Assembly: GCF_900114215.1 (NCBI RefSeq) | Contig: NZ_FOSG01000010.1 | Coordinates: 124,001 to 188,000 of the forward strand | Direction of reading: 5' to 3' | Length of the DNA stretch: 64,000 nt | Origin: Streptomyces mangrovi | Lineage (GTDB): Bacteria; Actinomycetota; Actinomycetes; Streptomycetales; Streptomycetaceae | In this document: positions 9,011 through 16,427 of the stretch, piece by piece | Numbering within the stretch: position 1 is the stretch's first letter | Layout of the letters: every line of letters starts with the position of its first letter | Program-made: the position numbers and the translations under genes | Notes under the pieces: generated by a model | Told to the model about the DNA's origin: nothing | Databases searched by the model: none | What the model saw: the letters and a program-made list of their open reading frames with translations, nothing else

Positions 9011-9016
9011 TACGCT
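9011..9016 (+). promoter_or_regulatory. Leaderless-type -10 (TACGCT) for the lipoprotein gene
   Basis: TACGCT is followed by six bases and then the GTG start codon. This spacing would put transcription initiation at the start codon. No ribosome site is seen. Confidence 0.5.
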
Positions 9017-9022
9017 GAGCCC

Positions 9023-9421
9023 GTGATGAGGGAAAGAGCGGGTGGGCGGTGGCTCGCCGCCGCCTTGGCGGTCTCCGCGGTACTCGCCTCGGGGTGCACG
9101 GCCTCGGTCGACGCCGACGAACTGCCCGGCGTGTACCGCGACGAGGCGACCGGCGCCGAGATCGTGCTCGGTTCCGACGGGACGTTCTCCGCCACCGATG
9201 TGTCGATGGACGGGGTCTCTGACCCCGTCGACTTCAGCGGCGAGTGGGACTTCCTCGACGACCAGGCCTCCAACGACTTCGTCTACCTGTCGGTCGAGGA
9301 CGGCGGACTCGGCAGGACCGGCGGCGTCCAGCTCTACACGAGCGGCCCGGAGAAGGTGTACTTCAACACCGATCCGGACGGGCCGCCGACCCTGGAACTC
9401 ACCAAGACGGCCGCGCGGTAG
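9023..9421 (+). CDS. Small secreted lipoprotein
   Basis: 132 residues with a short basic N-terminus, a hydrophobic core and a lipobox ending LASGC at about residue 25, so the mature protein would be lipid-anchored on the outer face of the membrane. The mature part (LPGVYRDEATGAEIVLGSDG, then WDFLDDQ and later GPEKVYFNTDPDG) resembles small beta-rich lipocalin-like lipoproteins common in Streptomyces. No enzymatic motif is visible. GTG 9023 is chosen because the -10 lies exactly six bases before it; the ATG three bases on is the alternative. It stands alone between two minus-strand operons and converges with the ABC ATPase gene. Confidence 0.8.
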   Translation: MMRERAGGRWLAAALAVSAVLASGCTASVDADELPGVYRDEATGAEIVLGSDGTFSATDVSMDGVSDPVDFSGEWDFLDDQASNDFVYLSVEDGGLGRTGGVQLYTSGPEKVYFNTDPDGPPTLELTKTAAR

Positions 9422-9499
9422 GCCCTGCGCGCCGAGTCCGGCACGTGGCGGCACCGCACCCCGGCCGCGCCGCCGAGCCCTCCCGGCGGGCGGCGGGCG

Positions 9500-10240
9500 T
9501 CAACCCGCCTCGTACTCCGTGAGCAGCGCCGTGTACGCCGCCTCGGCGGCGCGCCCCTGGGCCGTTCCGCCGGGAGCGTGGGCGAGGAACGCCTCGGTCG
9601 AACCGGTCTGGAGGACCTTGCCGCCGTACAGCACGGTCACGTGGTCGGCCTCCTCGGCGAGGTCGGCGACGTCGTGCGTGGACATCAGGATGCCGACGTC
9701 CCCCGAAAGGCTGCGCAGGAGGTCGCGGAACACGCGCCGCTGGCGGGGGTCCATGCCCGCGGTCGGCTCGTCCAGCAGCAGGACGCGGCATTCGTGAACC
9801 AGCGCCGACGCCACCCCCATGCGCCGCAGCTGGCCGCCCGAGAGGGTGGACGCCTTGTCGTCGGCGTGCTCGCGCAGATCGACCAGGGCGAGGGAATCCA
9901 GCGCGCGCTGCCAGGCGTCGGCGCGGTTCATGCCCTTCAGCCAGCCGCTGTAGGCGACCTGCTCCCGGGCGGTCAGACCGGCCATGGCGGCCACGTTCTG
10001 GGGCATCCAGGAGACGTGCCGGCGGTATGCGCGCGAGCGCGAGCCGATCCCGTCGAAATCGATCCGGCCCGCCTGGGGCCGGCTGACCGAGGCCGCCAGT
10101 TTCAGGAGGGTTGACTTTCCCGCTCCGTTGGGGCCGAGGAGGATCGTCAGCCCTCCGGGCACCCGGTAGGAGAAGTCGTCCAGTACGGGGCGCAGCTTGC
10201 GGCCGTAACGGTACGTGCAGTCCTGGAAGGTGATACTCAC
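9500..10240 (-). CDS. ABC transporter ATP-binding protein
   Basis: 246 residues with all nucleotide-binding motifs: Walker A GPNGAGKST (about 36-44), Q-loop WMPQNVA, signature LSGGQLRR, Walker B VLLLDEPTAGMD and the switch His in MSTHDV. It is an ABC-2-type (drug or peptide exporter) ATPase and would act at the inner face of the membrane with the two upstream membrane proteins. The GTG at 10240 overlaps the preceding stop (GTGA), so it is the last gene of a coupled operon. The substrate is not evident; the operon is headed by a small secreted protein that is a plausible cargo or sensor. Confidence 0.92.
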   Translation of the reverse strand: MSITFQDCTYRYGRKLRPVLDDFSYRVPGGLTILLGPNGAGKSTLLKLAASVSRPQAGRIDFDGIGSRSRAYRRHVSWMPQNVAAMAGLTAREQVAYSGWLKGMNRADAWQRALDSLALVDLREHADDKASTLSGGQLRRMGVASALVHECRVLLLDEPTAGMDPRQRRVFRDLLRSLSGDVGILMSTHDVADLAEEADHVTVLYGGKVLQTGSTEAFLAHAPGGTAQGRAAEAAYTALLTEYEAG

Positions 10241-10824
10241 AGCGCTGTCCTTGAGGTGTATTGGTTCACGGAGACCCCGACGACGAGGGTCGCGGCGGCC
10301 AGGGTCGCGGCGTACCGGTGGGACGCCTCCAGCCCGGTGACGGCCCAGGCGTGGTAGGCGGCACCGGTCTTACGGCCGAAGAACACCACGGCGAACACCC
10401 ACACCAGCGGCAGCACGATCGCCGCGCGGCCGACGAAGCCCCGGCCGAGCAGCATCAGCCCCGTGAGGAAGAGCGTGTTGCGGCCGGCCTGCAACGCCGC
10501 TCCCGAATCCAGCGACAACCACGCCGCCCCCGAGCCCACCAGGACGGCGCTCACGGCGGCCAGGGTCAGACCGGTGTCCATCCACCCGACGGGGCGCAGG
10601 CCGGTCAGCTCGGCCGAGGGCAGCCGCGCGTCCAGGCACTGGCCGATCGCACCGACGACGATCAGGGGGGTGAAGAAGGACAGCACGACGTTGTTGCCCG
10701 CGCTGACGGAGAACGACGGCAGAACGACGGCGTTGTCCCGGAAGACGAACGTCAGCAGGACGAACGCGCCGATGGCCAGGGTGAGCACGGGATGCACGCG
10801 GCGGGCCTTCAGCCACCAGATCAC
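10237..10824 (-). CDS. ABC exporter membrane subunit (six-helix)
   Basis: 195 residues with about six hydrophobic helices (VLTLAIGAFVLLTFVF, VVLSFFTPLIVVGAIG, LTLAAVSAVLVGSGAAWL and others), so an integral membrane protein. The start is the GTG at 10824, which overlaps the upstream stop by four bases and has a perfect GAGGAGG site 6 nt before it. The longer open frame from 11007 has no hydrophobic pattern upstream and is rejected. The overlaps on both sides tie it to the ATPase and the larger permease. No family-specific motif is recognised beyond ABC-2-like topology. Confidence 0.8.
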   Translation of the reverse strand: MIWWLKARRVHPVLTLAIGAFVLLTFVFRDNAVVLPSFSVSAGNNVVLSFFTPLIVVGAIGQCLDARLPSAELTGLRPVGWMDTGLTLAAVSAVLVGSGAAWLSLDSGAALQAGRNTLFLTGLMLLGRGFVGRAAIVLPLVWVFAVVFFGRKTGAAYHAWAVTGLEASHRYAATLAAATLVVGVSVNQYTSRTAL

Positions 10825-12098
10825 GGAGCCTCCTCGCAGCCGTCCTCGAGCATCTGCCCGTACCAGGCCCTCTGCTGCGCGACCGGCTTGCGCGAGACCT
10901 CGTCCACGGTCCGAGTGATCTCGTCGTGCTGGGCGCGGGTGTAGAAGGGGTTGCCGCGTGCGACGCTCTCGAAGCCGATGGTGTGCCCCAGCTTCCTCCC
11001 CAGCCACATGTTCACGGCGATGGACGCCTCCGGCTTCGCGTCACACCCGAACTTGGGCGTCCCGTCGACGATGGTCGCCGCCACGGCGTGGCTCTTCCAC
11101 GCGAGTGACAGCGGGATGTAGGCGGTCGTGGGCGAGGGATCCGGTTCGAACCGGCCGTAGACGATGGAGTCCCGCACCGTCCGCGGAACGTCCTCCACCA
11201 CGCCGTAGGCCTTCAGCTTCGTGTAGGTGTCCCTCACCTCGGCGGACACGGCCGCGATGTCGCCGCGGGCCTGTTCGGGCATGCAGACTTCCGGAGCCCT
11301 GCCGGAGCACACCACCGCGACCCGGCCCGCGTTGAGGGACGGATTGAAGTTCCAGTCCTCGACGATGTTGTAGGCCCCGGCCGTGGAGGCCACCACCAGC
11401 GCCGCGCCGATCCCGGCGCGCACCGCCAGGTGCCCGCGGCGGATCCAGACCAGTCCCACCGCCGCCGCCACGCCCGCCGTGGGCAGGAACTGGGCGGCCA
11501 TGGACGCGAAGGTCGCGGTCTCGCCGAAGCCGAGCTGGGCGGAGTACTCGCCCATCATGTGCCGCAGCCACGGGGGATTCATCGAGTGGGGGAACGCCAC
11601 GACGACGAACACCAGGCACATCAGCGCCGGCGCGGCGATGAGGGGCTTGACCCAGCGGCCGATGCTGAACCCGATCAGGGCGTGCGCGCAGCACAGCGCC
11701 ATGCCCAGCAGCAGCGGGGGAAGACTGTCCCAGGTGGGCCAGGTGGGGGTCTGGACGAACGCCATCACCACAGGGGTGATGAGCATCAGCCAGCCCAGGG
11801 CGACTATGGGGGCCAGCGCGAGTGTGATGATCTGCCATGTGGGCCGGGAGGCGGCCATCTGCCACACACCGGCCTCCTTCAGCCGGGCGCCCTGCCACGC
11901 GGCGGCGGCCGAGACCACCGCGTAGCTGACCGCGTACATCAACTCGATCGGCTGCTGCACCAGCGTCGGCGCGTACGGGTAGGGCCAGAAGGCGATCTGC
12001 TCACTGGTCCCGGAGGTGTAGTACAGGACCACGAGAGCGAGGGCCAGCGGCAGGGCCGGCAACGCGCTCGACGTCCTGACAAGGGTGCGCAGTCGCAC
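10821..12098 (-). CDS. ABC exporter membrane subunit with C-terminal extracytoplasmic domain
   Basis: 425 residues. Residues about 10-250 contain seven or so hydrophobic helices (for example LALALVVLYYT, LALAPIVALGWLMLITPVVM, LIAAPALMCLVFVVVAF). A final helix near 240-260 leads into a roughly 165-residue soluble domain with several cysteines (VAVVCSGRAPEVCMPEQARG, KFGCDAKPE, LEDGCEEAP), probably outside the cell and disulfide-bonded. The domain family is not recognised. GTG 12098 is chosen for its GGAGA site; GTG 12146 upstream is an alternative. It precedes the second membrane subunit with a GTGA overlap. An exporter permease with a large appended domain is unusual and may contact the small secreted protein encoded just upstream. 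Confidence 0.75.
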   Translation of the reverse strand: MRLRTLVRTSSALPALPLALALVVLYYTSGTSEQIAFWPYPYAPTLVQQPIELMYAVSYAVVSAAAAWQGARLKEAGVWQMAASRPTWQIITLALAPIVALGWLMLITPVVMAFVQTPTWPTWDSLPPLLLGMALCCAHALIGFSIGRWVKPLIAAPALMCLVFVVVAFPHSMNPPWLRHMMGEYSAQLGFGETATFASMAAQFLPTAGVAAAVGLVWIRRGHLAVRAGIGAALVVASTAGAYNIVEDWNFNPSLNAGRVAVVCSGRAPEVCMPEQARGDIAAVSAEVRDTYTKLKAYGVVEDVPRTVRDSIVYGRFEPDPSPTTAYIPLSLAWKSHAVAATIVDGTPKFGCDAKPEASIAVNMWLGRKLGHTIGFESVARGNPFYTRAQHDEITRTVDEVSRKPVAQQRAWYGQMLEDGCEEAP

Positions 12099-12182
12099 TC
12101 GTTCTCCAGAGAGTGGGGAGTGAAGGAGCCGGCGCGTGAGCACCACCCACGCGCCTACTCCGCCGAGGTGTCCGGCCTTCGG

Positions 12183-12632
12183 TCAGTCGGCCTTCGAGGT
12201 GTCCACGTACACCTCGGAGACGAACAGCAGGCAGCACGAGCCGCCCTGACCGATCTTGTCGGCCCTGAAGTACAGCGTGTTCGTGCCGGACGGGACGTCC
12301 GTCCACTCGCCGTTGCTCCAGTAGCTGCTGCCCTTGAAGCAGTTGGAGAACGTCTTGGAGTCCAGGACCTTGTCCGGGGAGAAGCTGATGTCCACCCGCT
12401 CCGTCAGGGTGACCTTCTGGTTGGAGCTGCCCGCGTTCTGGGCGAAGCAGTCCCGGAACTGTACCTGCGAGTAGGTGCCCTGGTCCTCCCAGCGCCGGGA
12501 CTCCTCGCCGTCGGTCCAGCTGCTGATGTAGCTGGACCAGTTCGCGGAGGCCGAGGGTGCGTTGATCAGGCCTATGGACGCCATGGCCGCGGCGACCAGT
12601 GCGGCACGGCGTATGGTGGTAGCGGAACGCAT
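12183..12632 (-). CDS. Small secreted cysteine-containing protein heading the ABC operon
   Basis: 149 residues with a clear Sec signal (MRSATTIRRAALVAAAMASI, cleavage near ASA before NWSS). The mature about 118-residue protein is rich in Ser, aromatic and beta-strand patterns and has four cysteines (DCFAQ, SNCFKG, SCCLL). No known domain is recognised. The ATG at 12632 has an AGGAGC site 7 nt upstream; the ORF extends further but lacks coding character there. It lies 84 bp before the ABC permease genes on the same strand, with its own TTGACA-bearing promoter region. Possible roles are exported substrate, immunity partner or sensor for the exporter. None is proven. Confidence 0.75.
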   Translation of the reverse strand: MRSATTIRRAALVAAAMASIGLINAPSASANWSSYISSWTDGEESRRWEDQGTYSQVQFRDCFAQNAGSSNQKVTLTERVDISFSPDKVLDSKTFSNCFKGSSYWSNGEWTDVPSGTNTLYFRADKIGQGGSCCLLFVSEVYVDTSKAD

Positions 12633-12726
12633 ATCTGTTGCTCCTAGCCAGGTTACGGATGATGCGGTCTGGAGGCGGGCACGCCTCCCTGCCCCTCCGG
12701 GCCTTGCCGGGCTTGGAGTGGCTCTA

Positions 12727-12755
12727 AAGATCACTTACGTTCATCACGCTGTCAA
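12727..12755 (-). promoter_or_regulatory. Probable promoter of the secreted-protein/ABC operon
   Basis: A perfect TTGACA (12755-12750, minus strand) lies in an AT-rich island. The best -10 at 17-18 nt spacing is GATCTT/ATCTTT (about 12732-12726), which is weak. The leader would be about 90 nt. Confidence 0.4.
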
Positions 12756-12779
12756 CTCGTTTACTTTTTAAGGCAGTTG

Positions 12780-13073
12780 ACAAAGCGGCCACTGCTCACT
12801 TCCTTCGAATGGGCGCCCCGATGAGTGCCGCGCGTCGTGAAGTCGCAGGTCACAGGCCTGAAGTCGATGTCCGAGATGTTCGTACCGGCCGCGACCGGAT
12901 GAATTCGGCAGGGGTTTCCGACTTCGGGGGAATTCACGTTCCGATGCCGGAAACCTATGGCTCGCGTCGGCTTTGTCAAGCGGTTCTGCCGGTCGGCGTG
13001 TTCGTGGCGGTCGGCGGCTTTGCGGGGTGTTCTGTTCGACGGTACTCAGTGTGACGGTTGTCTCACAGGACCG
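12780..13073. other. Non-coding stretch, reduced GC
   Basis: About 290 bases with noticeably lower GC than the surroundings. A 72-codon minus-strand frame (12761-12979) lacks a ribosome site and family resemblance. No confident gene, RNA or repeat was seen. It may be a footprint of past rearrangement beside the regulatory remnants that follow. Confidence 0.4.
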
Positions 13074-13245
13074 TCAGGGGCGGGGCGGCCGGCGCCCTGC
13101 CGCGCCTCGCGTGCCCGGCCGGGCCTCCGTCGGGCGGGTGGCGCCCGGCGCCCGCAGCGGCACCTCCGCCCAGACGGTCTTGGTGAACGCGTCCCGCAAC
13201 CTCGCACCCCCAGCGCCGGGCGTACACCGCGACCAGGAGCAGCCA
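13074..13245 (-). pseudogene. Remnant of an RsbW-like ATP-binding regulatory protein
   Basis: Two minus-strand frames together give a C-terminal signature like that of Streptomyces anti-sigma-type ATP-binding proteins: LLLVAVYARRWG in one frame, then DAFTKTVWAEVPLRAPG in another. A frameshift separates them, and the N-terminal part is missing where the DUF397 fragment begins. The reading is inference from remembered patterns. Confidence 0.4.
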
Positions 13246-13256
13246 CAGCGGAACGA

Positions 13257-13393
13257 GCGGCGGGGACTGCGTGGAGGTGGCCGCCGGGCCGGAGGCCGTG
13301 TACGTGCGGGACTCCAAGACGGCCGGCGGGCCCGTGCTGCGGGTCGGCCGCGACGGGTGGGCCGCGTTCGTCGCGCTCGCGGCCGGGCGCTGA
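13257..13393 (+). pseudogene. 3' fragment of a DUF397 gene
   Basis: Translates to GGDCVEVAAGPEAVYVRDSK and on to the stop, the C-terminal two-thirds of a DUF397 protein. Bases 13257-13318 are identical to 15809-15870 in the intact copy (62 of 62); similarity is partial on both sides. There is no start codon and the normal N-terminal HWFKSSYS part is only weakly recognisable in 13231-13256. DUF397 proteins partner with DUF5753 HTH regulators in Streptomyces; this copy is broken. Confidence 0.75.
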
Positions 13394-13411
13394 GCCCGGT
13401 CCCGCACCGCT

Positions 13412-13442
13412 GCTGCGGCCCGGACGCCGTCCGGGCCGCAGC
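13412..13442. terminator. Bidirectional hairpin terminator
   Basis: A perfect 14-bp stem (13412-13425 with 13429-13442) closed by a GCC loop lies between the convergent DUF397 fragment and the 13460-14620 gene. Confidence 0.7.
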
Positions 13443-13459
13443 GGTACGAGCGGGCGGGG

Positions 13460-14620
13460 TCAGGCGGCCTCCGCCTCCTCCACGGAGGGCTCGGCGGCCG
13501 CCGCCGTCCCCTCCGGCCCGTCCCCGTCGTCCAGGACGATGCGGACGGTACGGCGGCCGTCGCCGGGCCCGGCCTCGGTCAGCCGGTCGCGGATGCGGTC
13601 GTAGAGTACGGCGGCCATCGCCCAGTCCGCGTCCACCTCCTCGCTCGCCTTCTCGCGGGTCTTCCAGAGGCTGATCAGGGCGGCGATGAGGGACGGCCCG
13701 GACAGGTGCGTCCACACCAGGCCGTGTTCGGCGTCCTCCTCGACCGTTCCGGGGACGCGGAAGCGCGGGTGCCGCGCGGCCTGTACGAGCAGGAACTCCC
13801 AGGTGTCGCGGTGGCAGACCAGTTCGGCGCGCGACACCCCGGCGGCGTTCAGCAGCAGTTCCGCGTGCTCGGCCAGCGGGTCGGGCGGCGTCCCCCGGTC
13901 GTCGTCCCGCCGCCCCGGCCGCTGTCCGTCTTCGCCGTCCGCGTGGACGCCGTGGAGCCGCCGGCCGTCCGCCGCCGGGGGCGCGGCTGTGCGATCAGTA
14001 CGGCCGCGGGAGTCCTCGGAGCGGTTCCGGAGGGTCTGCTCGGCGGCCTTCTTCACCGTCCTCACGCGCTCTCCCGGCGTCTCCCCGGCCTCCCCGGAGG
14101 GAGCCGCCCCGTCCGGGGGCTCCGGTACGCCGTCCCGCTCCCGCTCCATGCGCTCCTCCTGCCGTCGGCTGTCCTGTGTCCCGGGGGCTTCGTCCGATGG
14201 GGCCAACAGCCCCGCCGGCGGCTGGGCCCCGGCCGTCTCCGCCGTTCCGTCCCCCGCCTCGCCGGGCTCATCGGCGCCGGGGGAGCCCAGCACGGGCGGC
14301 GGATGTGCCCCGGTACGGCCGCCGGTGATCTCCAGGCGCAGTTCGCCCAGACGGCCGAGGATCTCCTCCTGCCGCCGTAGCTGCGTCTGGTTCTCCTCCT
14401 GGAGGATCCGGGTTCCGTCGGAGACGGCCCTCCGGAGTCTGTGGAACTCTCCGCTCATCGCCTGCGACGGCGGCTTTTCCGCCGCCTCGGCGAGCGTGGT
14501 GCGGATCTCCGCGATCTCGCGACTGATCCGGCCGATCCCCTCGTCGAGATCGCCGAACCCCCTGTCGCAGGCGCCGGACTCCTCTTCGAGCGGCTGTTTC
14601 CGCCTCAGCGTGAACCGCAC
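13460..14620 (-). CDS. Hypothetical actinobacterial protein with N-terminal coiled coil
   Basis: 386 residues, no signal or membrane segment. Residues about 20-100 form heptad-like helices (ISREIAEIRTTLAEAAE, LQEENQTQLRRQEEILGRLG) suggesting a coiled coil. A long Gly/Glu/Pro/Arg-rich disordered linker follows to about 250. A compact C-terminal domain (about 265-365: LVCHRDTWEFLLVQAARH, FLISLWKTREKASEE-like helices) ends in an acidic Ala-rich tail. I recognise this as a conserved Streptomyces arrangement but not its function. GTG 14620 is chosen for the AAGGGGG site 4 nt upstream. The longer frame to 15028 overlaps the opposite-strand NIPSNAP gene and is rejected. The 305 bases upstream hold divergent promoters but no clear motif. 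Confidence 0.7.
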   Translation of the reverse strand: MRFTLRRKQPLEEESGACDRGFGDLDEGIGRISREIAEIRTTLAEAAEKPPSQAMSGEFHRLRRAVSDGTRILQEENQTQLRRQEEILGRLGELRLEITGGRTGAHPPPVLGSPGADEPGEAGDGTAETAGAQPPAGLLAPSDEAPGTQDSRRQEERMERERDGVPEPPDGAAPSGEAGETPGERVRTVKKAAEQTLRNRSEDSRGRTDRTAAPPAADGRRLHGVHADGEDGQRPGRRDDDRGTPPDPLAEHAELLLNAAGVSRAELVCHRDTWEFLLVQAARHPRFRVPGTVEEDAEHGLVWTHLSGPSLIAALISLWKTREKASEEVDADWAMAAVLYDRIRDRLTEAGPGDGRRTVRIVLDDGDGPEGTAAAAEPSVEEAEAA

Positions 14621-14925
14621 GCAACCCCCTTGTCGCTTTGAGTGACGAGCCGATCCTTTCCCCGGGCCCGATCGGGCGACGCAGGCGTTTTCCGGCCAAG
14701 ACGGGTCCGTGCCACCGGTGTCGGCGGAACGGACGGCCCCACGCTGTGCGGTTACTTCCCAGCACCCCCGAAGGGGTGATGGCCTGGACGTATGTGCCCC
14801 GCCCCCTTCCTCCCGGTCCCGCGAAGCGGAAGGCGGCGGGCGGCGGACGATGACGCGAGTCCGCGAAACCGGGCCGCCCCTGACCATGCGCGGGCCGCGG
14901 CCCTCGACCGGAGGAGGCGCCCGCC

Positions 14926-15225
14926 TTGGCGAAGACCACACAACTGCGTACGTACACCGTCCGGGACGGAATGCTGGACGAGTGGGTGGAACGGTGGCGC
15001 GAGGAGATCGTCCCGCTGCGCCTGGCACTGGGCTTCACGATCGACGGGGCCTGGGTGGACCGGGAACGCAACCGGTTCGTCTGGCTGATCTCCTACGACG
15101 GTCCCGAGACGTTCGAGGAACGCAACGCCGTGTACTGGGCCTCGCCCCGGCGTAAGGCCATGGGCCTCGACCCGGACGACTACCTCGCCCACACCGACGA
15201 CCGGACGGTCGAGCGGGTCCGCTGA
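14926..15225 (+). CDS. NIPSNAP-family protein
   Basis: 99 residues forming a single ferredoxin-like alpha/beta-barrel domain: RTYTVRDGMLDEWVERWRE, then a hydrophobic strand LALGFTIDGAWVD and the conserved tryptophan strand FVWLISYDGPETFEERNAVYW. NIPSNAP/Dabb-like domains are small dimeric proteins; the substrate is unknown. The start is TTG at 14926, preceded by GGAGGAGG with about 7 nt spacing, which outweighs other candidates. It stands alone. Confidence 0.85.
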   Translation: MAKTTQLRTYTVRDGMLDEWVERWREEIVPLRLALGFTIDGAWVDRERNRFVWLISYDGPETFEERNAVYWASPRRKAMGLDPDDYLAHTDDRTVERVR

Positions 15226-15483
15226 CCGCACGGGCCGCCGGTGGCCGGGCCTGCGCCGACCCGTACAACCGGACCTTGTACGGGCGTTGTACGGGTCCCG
15301 GGCCGTGCCCCGGCCCGCGCGGGCCGCGTTGGACATGGCCCCGGCGGTGACGGACGGCGGAAGCCGCCGGGGGCTCGGACCAGCGGGACGGACTCGGGGA
15401 CGAAGGGGCGTGAGGGCGGTGCGGGACACGCGGAACGGTCACGCGGTACGGGTGAAGGAGGACAGCGGCGACCCGCCGGGGGT

Positions 15484-15742
15484 GTGGTCGGCGTATGGCA
15501 GGCTGCTCCAGCTCATGCCTGCCGGGCCGGGGTTCCACACCGGGCTGAACGGTCCGTTCGTGGTTCTGGAGACGAAGGAGCACCGGCACATCGGCTACGT
15601 CGAATCCCAGGAAGTCGGGTGCGTCGTACGTGATCCCGCAGAGGTCAGCGCCTTCGGACCGCGGTATGGCAAGCTGCGATCGCAGGCCCTGAACGTCATG
15701 GAGTCTGCGCGGCTCATCGGACGGCTGCTGGGAGAGACATGA
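15484..15742 (+). pseudogene. Truncated DUF5753/Scr1-type regulator (C-terminal end only)
   Basis: The last about 85 codons match the end of DUF5753 HTH regulators: LLQLMPAGPGFHTGLNGPFV, then EVSAFGPRYGKLRSQALNVM and ESARLIGRLLG. Full proteins are about 280 residues with an N-terminal XRE helix-turn-helix, none of which is present; the open frame upstream (to 15287) is low-complexity. Its stop overlaps the start of the intact DUF397 gene (ATGA), preserving the usual regulator-DUF397 pairing. Some product could still be made from an internal GTG, but DNA binding is lost. Confidence 0.7.
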
Positions 15743-15951
15743 GCATGGAGCAGGTGACCAGGAACGTGGGCGAGCCGCACTGGTTCAAGAGCAGCTACAG
15801 CGGATCGGGCGGCGGGGACTGCGTGGAGGTGGCCGCCGGGCCGGAGGCCGTGTACGTGCGGGACTCCAAGGCCGTGGGCGACGGGCCCATACTCCGGGTC
15901 GGCCGAGACGAGTGGGCCGTGTTCCTGATGCTCGCGGCGGAGCGGGGCTGA
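15739..15951 (+). CDS. DUF397 domain protein
   Basis: 70 residues, the full DUF397 fold: HWFKSSYSGSGGGDCVEVA, then VYVRDSKAVGDGPILRVGRD and WAVFLMLAAERG. These small proteins lie next to DUF5753 XRE-type regulators in Streptomyces and are thought to act as their partners in development or antibiotic control. Here the partner regulator is truncated, so the gene may be an orphan. The start ATG overlaps the preceding stop. A second, broken copy lies 2.5 kb upstream with 62 identical bases. Confidence 0.9.
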   Translation: MSMEQVTRNVGEPHWFKSSYSGSGGGDCVEVAAGPEAVYVRDSKAVGDGPILRVGRDEWAVFLMLAAERG

Positions 15952-15998
15952 GCAAAGCCGCCGCTCCGGCCGCGTGCGCGCGGGGCCCGGTACGGCCG

Positions 15999-16427
15999 CT
16001 ACGCTCCCGGCCGCGTGCGGCGCAGGAGGCGGGAGAGGAGACCGGCCGGGCCCCACCCCCGGGGGGCCCGGCCGGAGCGTTCGCGGTACCAGCGGCGCAG
16101 ACGGCGCCGCTGCTGCCGGGTCAGGGCGGAGTCGGACTCCAGGAGGTGCGTGACGAAGCGCATGGCGTCCGGGCGGTATCCGCCGGTCATGGGGCGGCCG
16201 CGGGCGTAGGCGGCGAACGCCGGGCGGTAGCGCTCGCCCAGGATGCGCGGCAGCTCGGGCGCGATCCCGGCGATGACCGCGGCCCGCTTGGCGACCAGCG
16301 CCCGGCGCTGGACCTCCAGTCGCGCGGGGTCGAAGCCGGCGGGTGCGGGGCCGCCGGCGACCAGGGCGCCCAGCAGGGCGGCCTGGGCGGCGGCCAGCCG
16401 GCGGCGGGCCGCGTCGGTGTCAGGCAC
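15999..16427 (-). CDS. Hypothetical partner of the DUF692 enzyme
   Basis: 142 residues, Arg/Ala-rich, helical, no export signal. It includes FDPARLEVQRRALVAKRAAV, then AGIAPELPRILGERYRPAFA and a basic C-terminus. Its GTG start (16427) lies 8 bases inside the DUF692 gene, so the two are co-translated. In other bacteria DUF692/MNIO enzymes work with a second protein that binds the peptide substrate. The position fits such a partner, but the sequence does not clearly match the DUF2063 type. No precursor peptide is visible nearby. Confidence 0.65.
   Translation of the reverse strand: MPDTDAARRRLAAAQAALLGALVAGGPAPAGFDPARLEVQRRALVAKRAAVIAGIAPELPRILGERYRPAFAAYARGRPMTGGYRPDAMRFVTHLLESDSALTRQQRRRLRRWYRERSGRAPRGWGPAGLLSRLLRRTRPGA

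Noticed and set aside
12761..12979. 72-codon minus-strand frame upstream of the secreted protein
   Set aside because: No ribosome site, no recognisable family, and it overlaps the likely promoter; left as non-coding.
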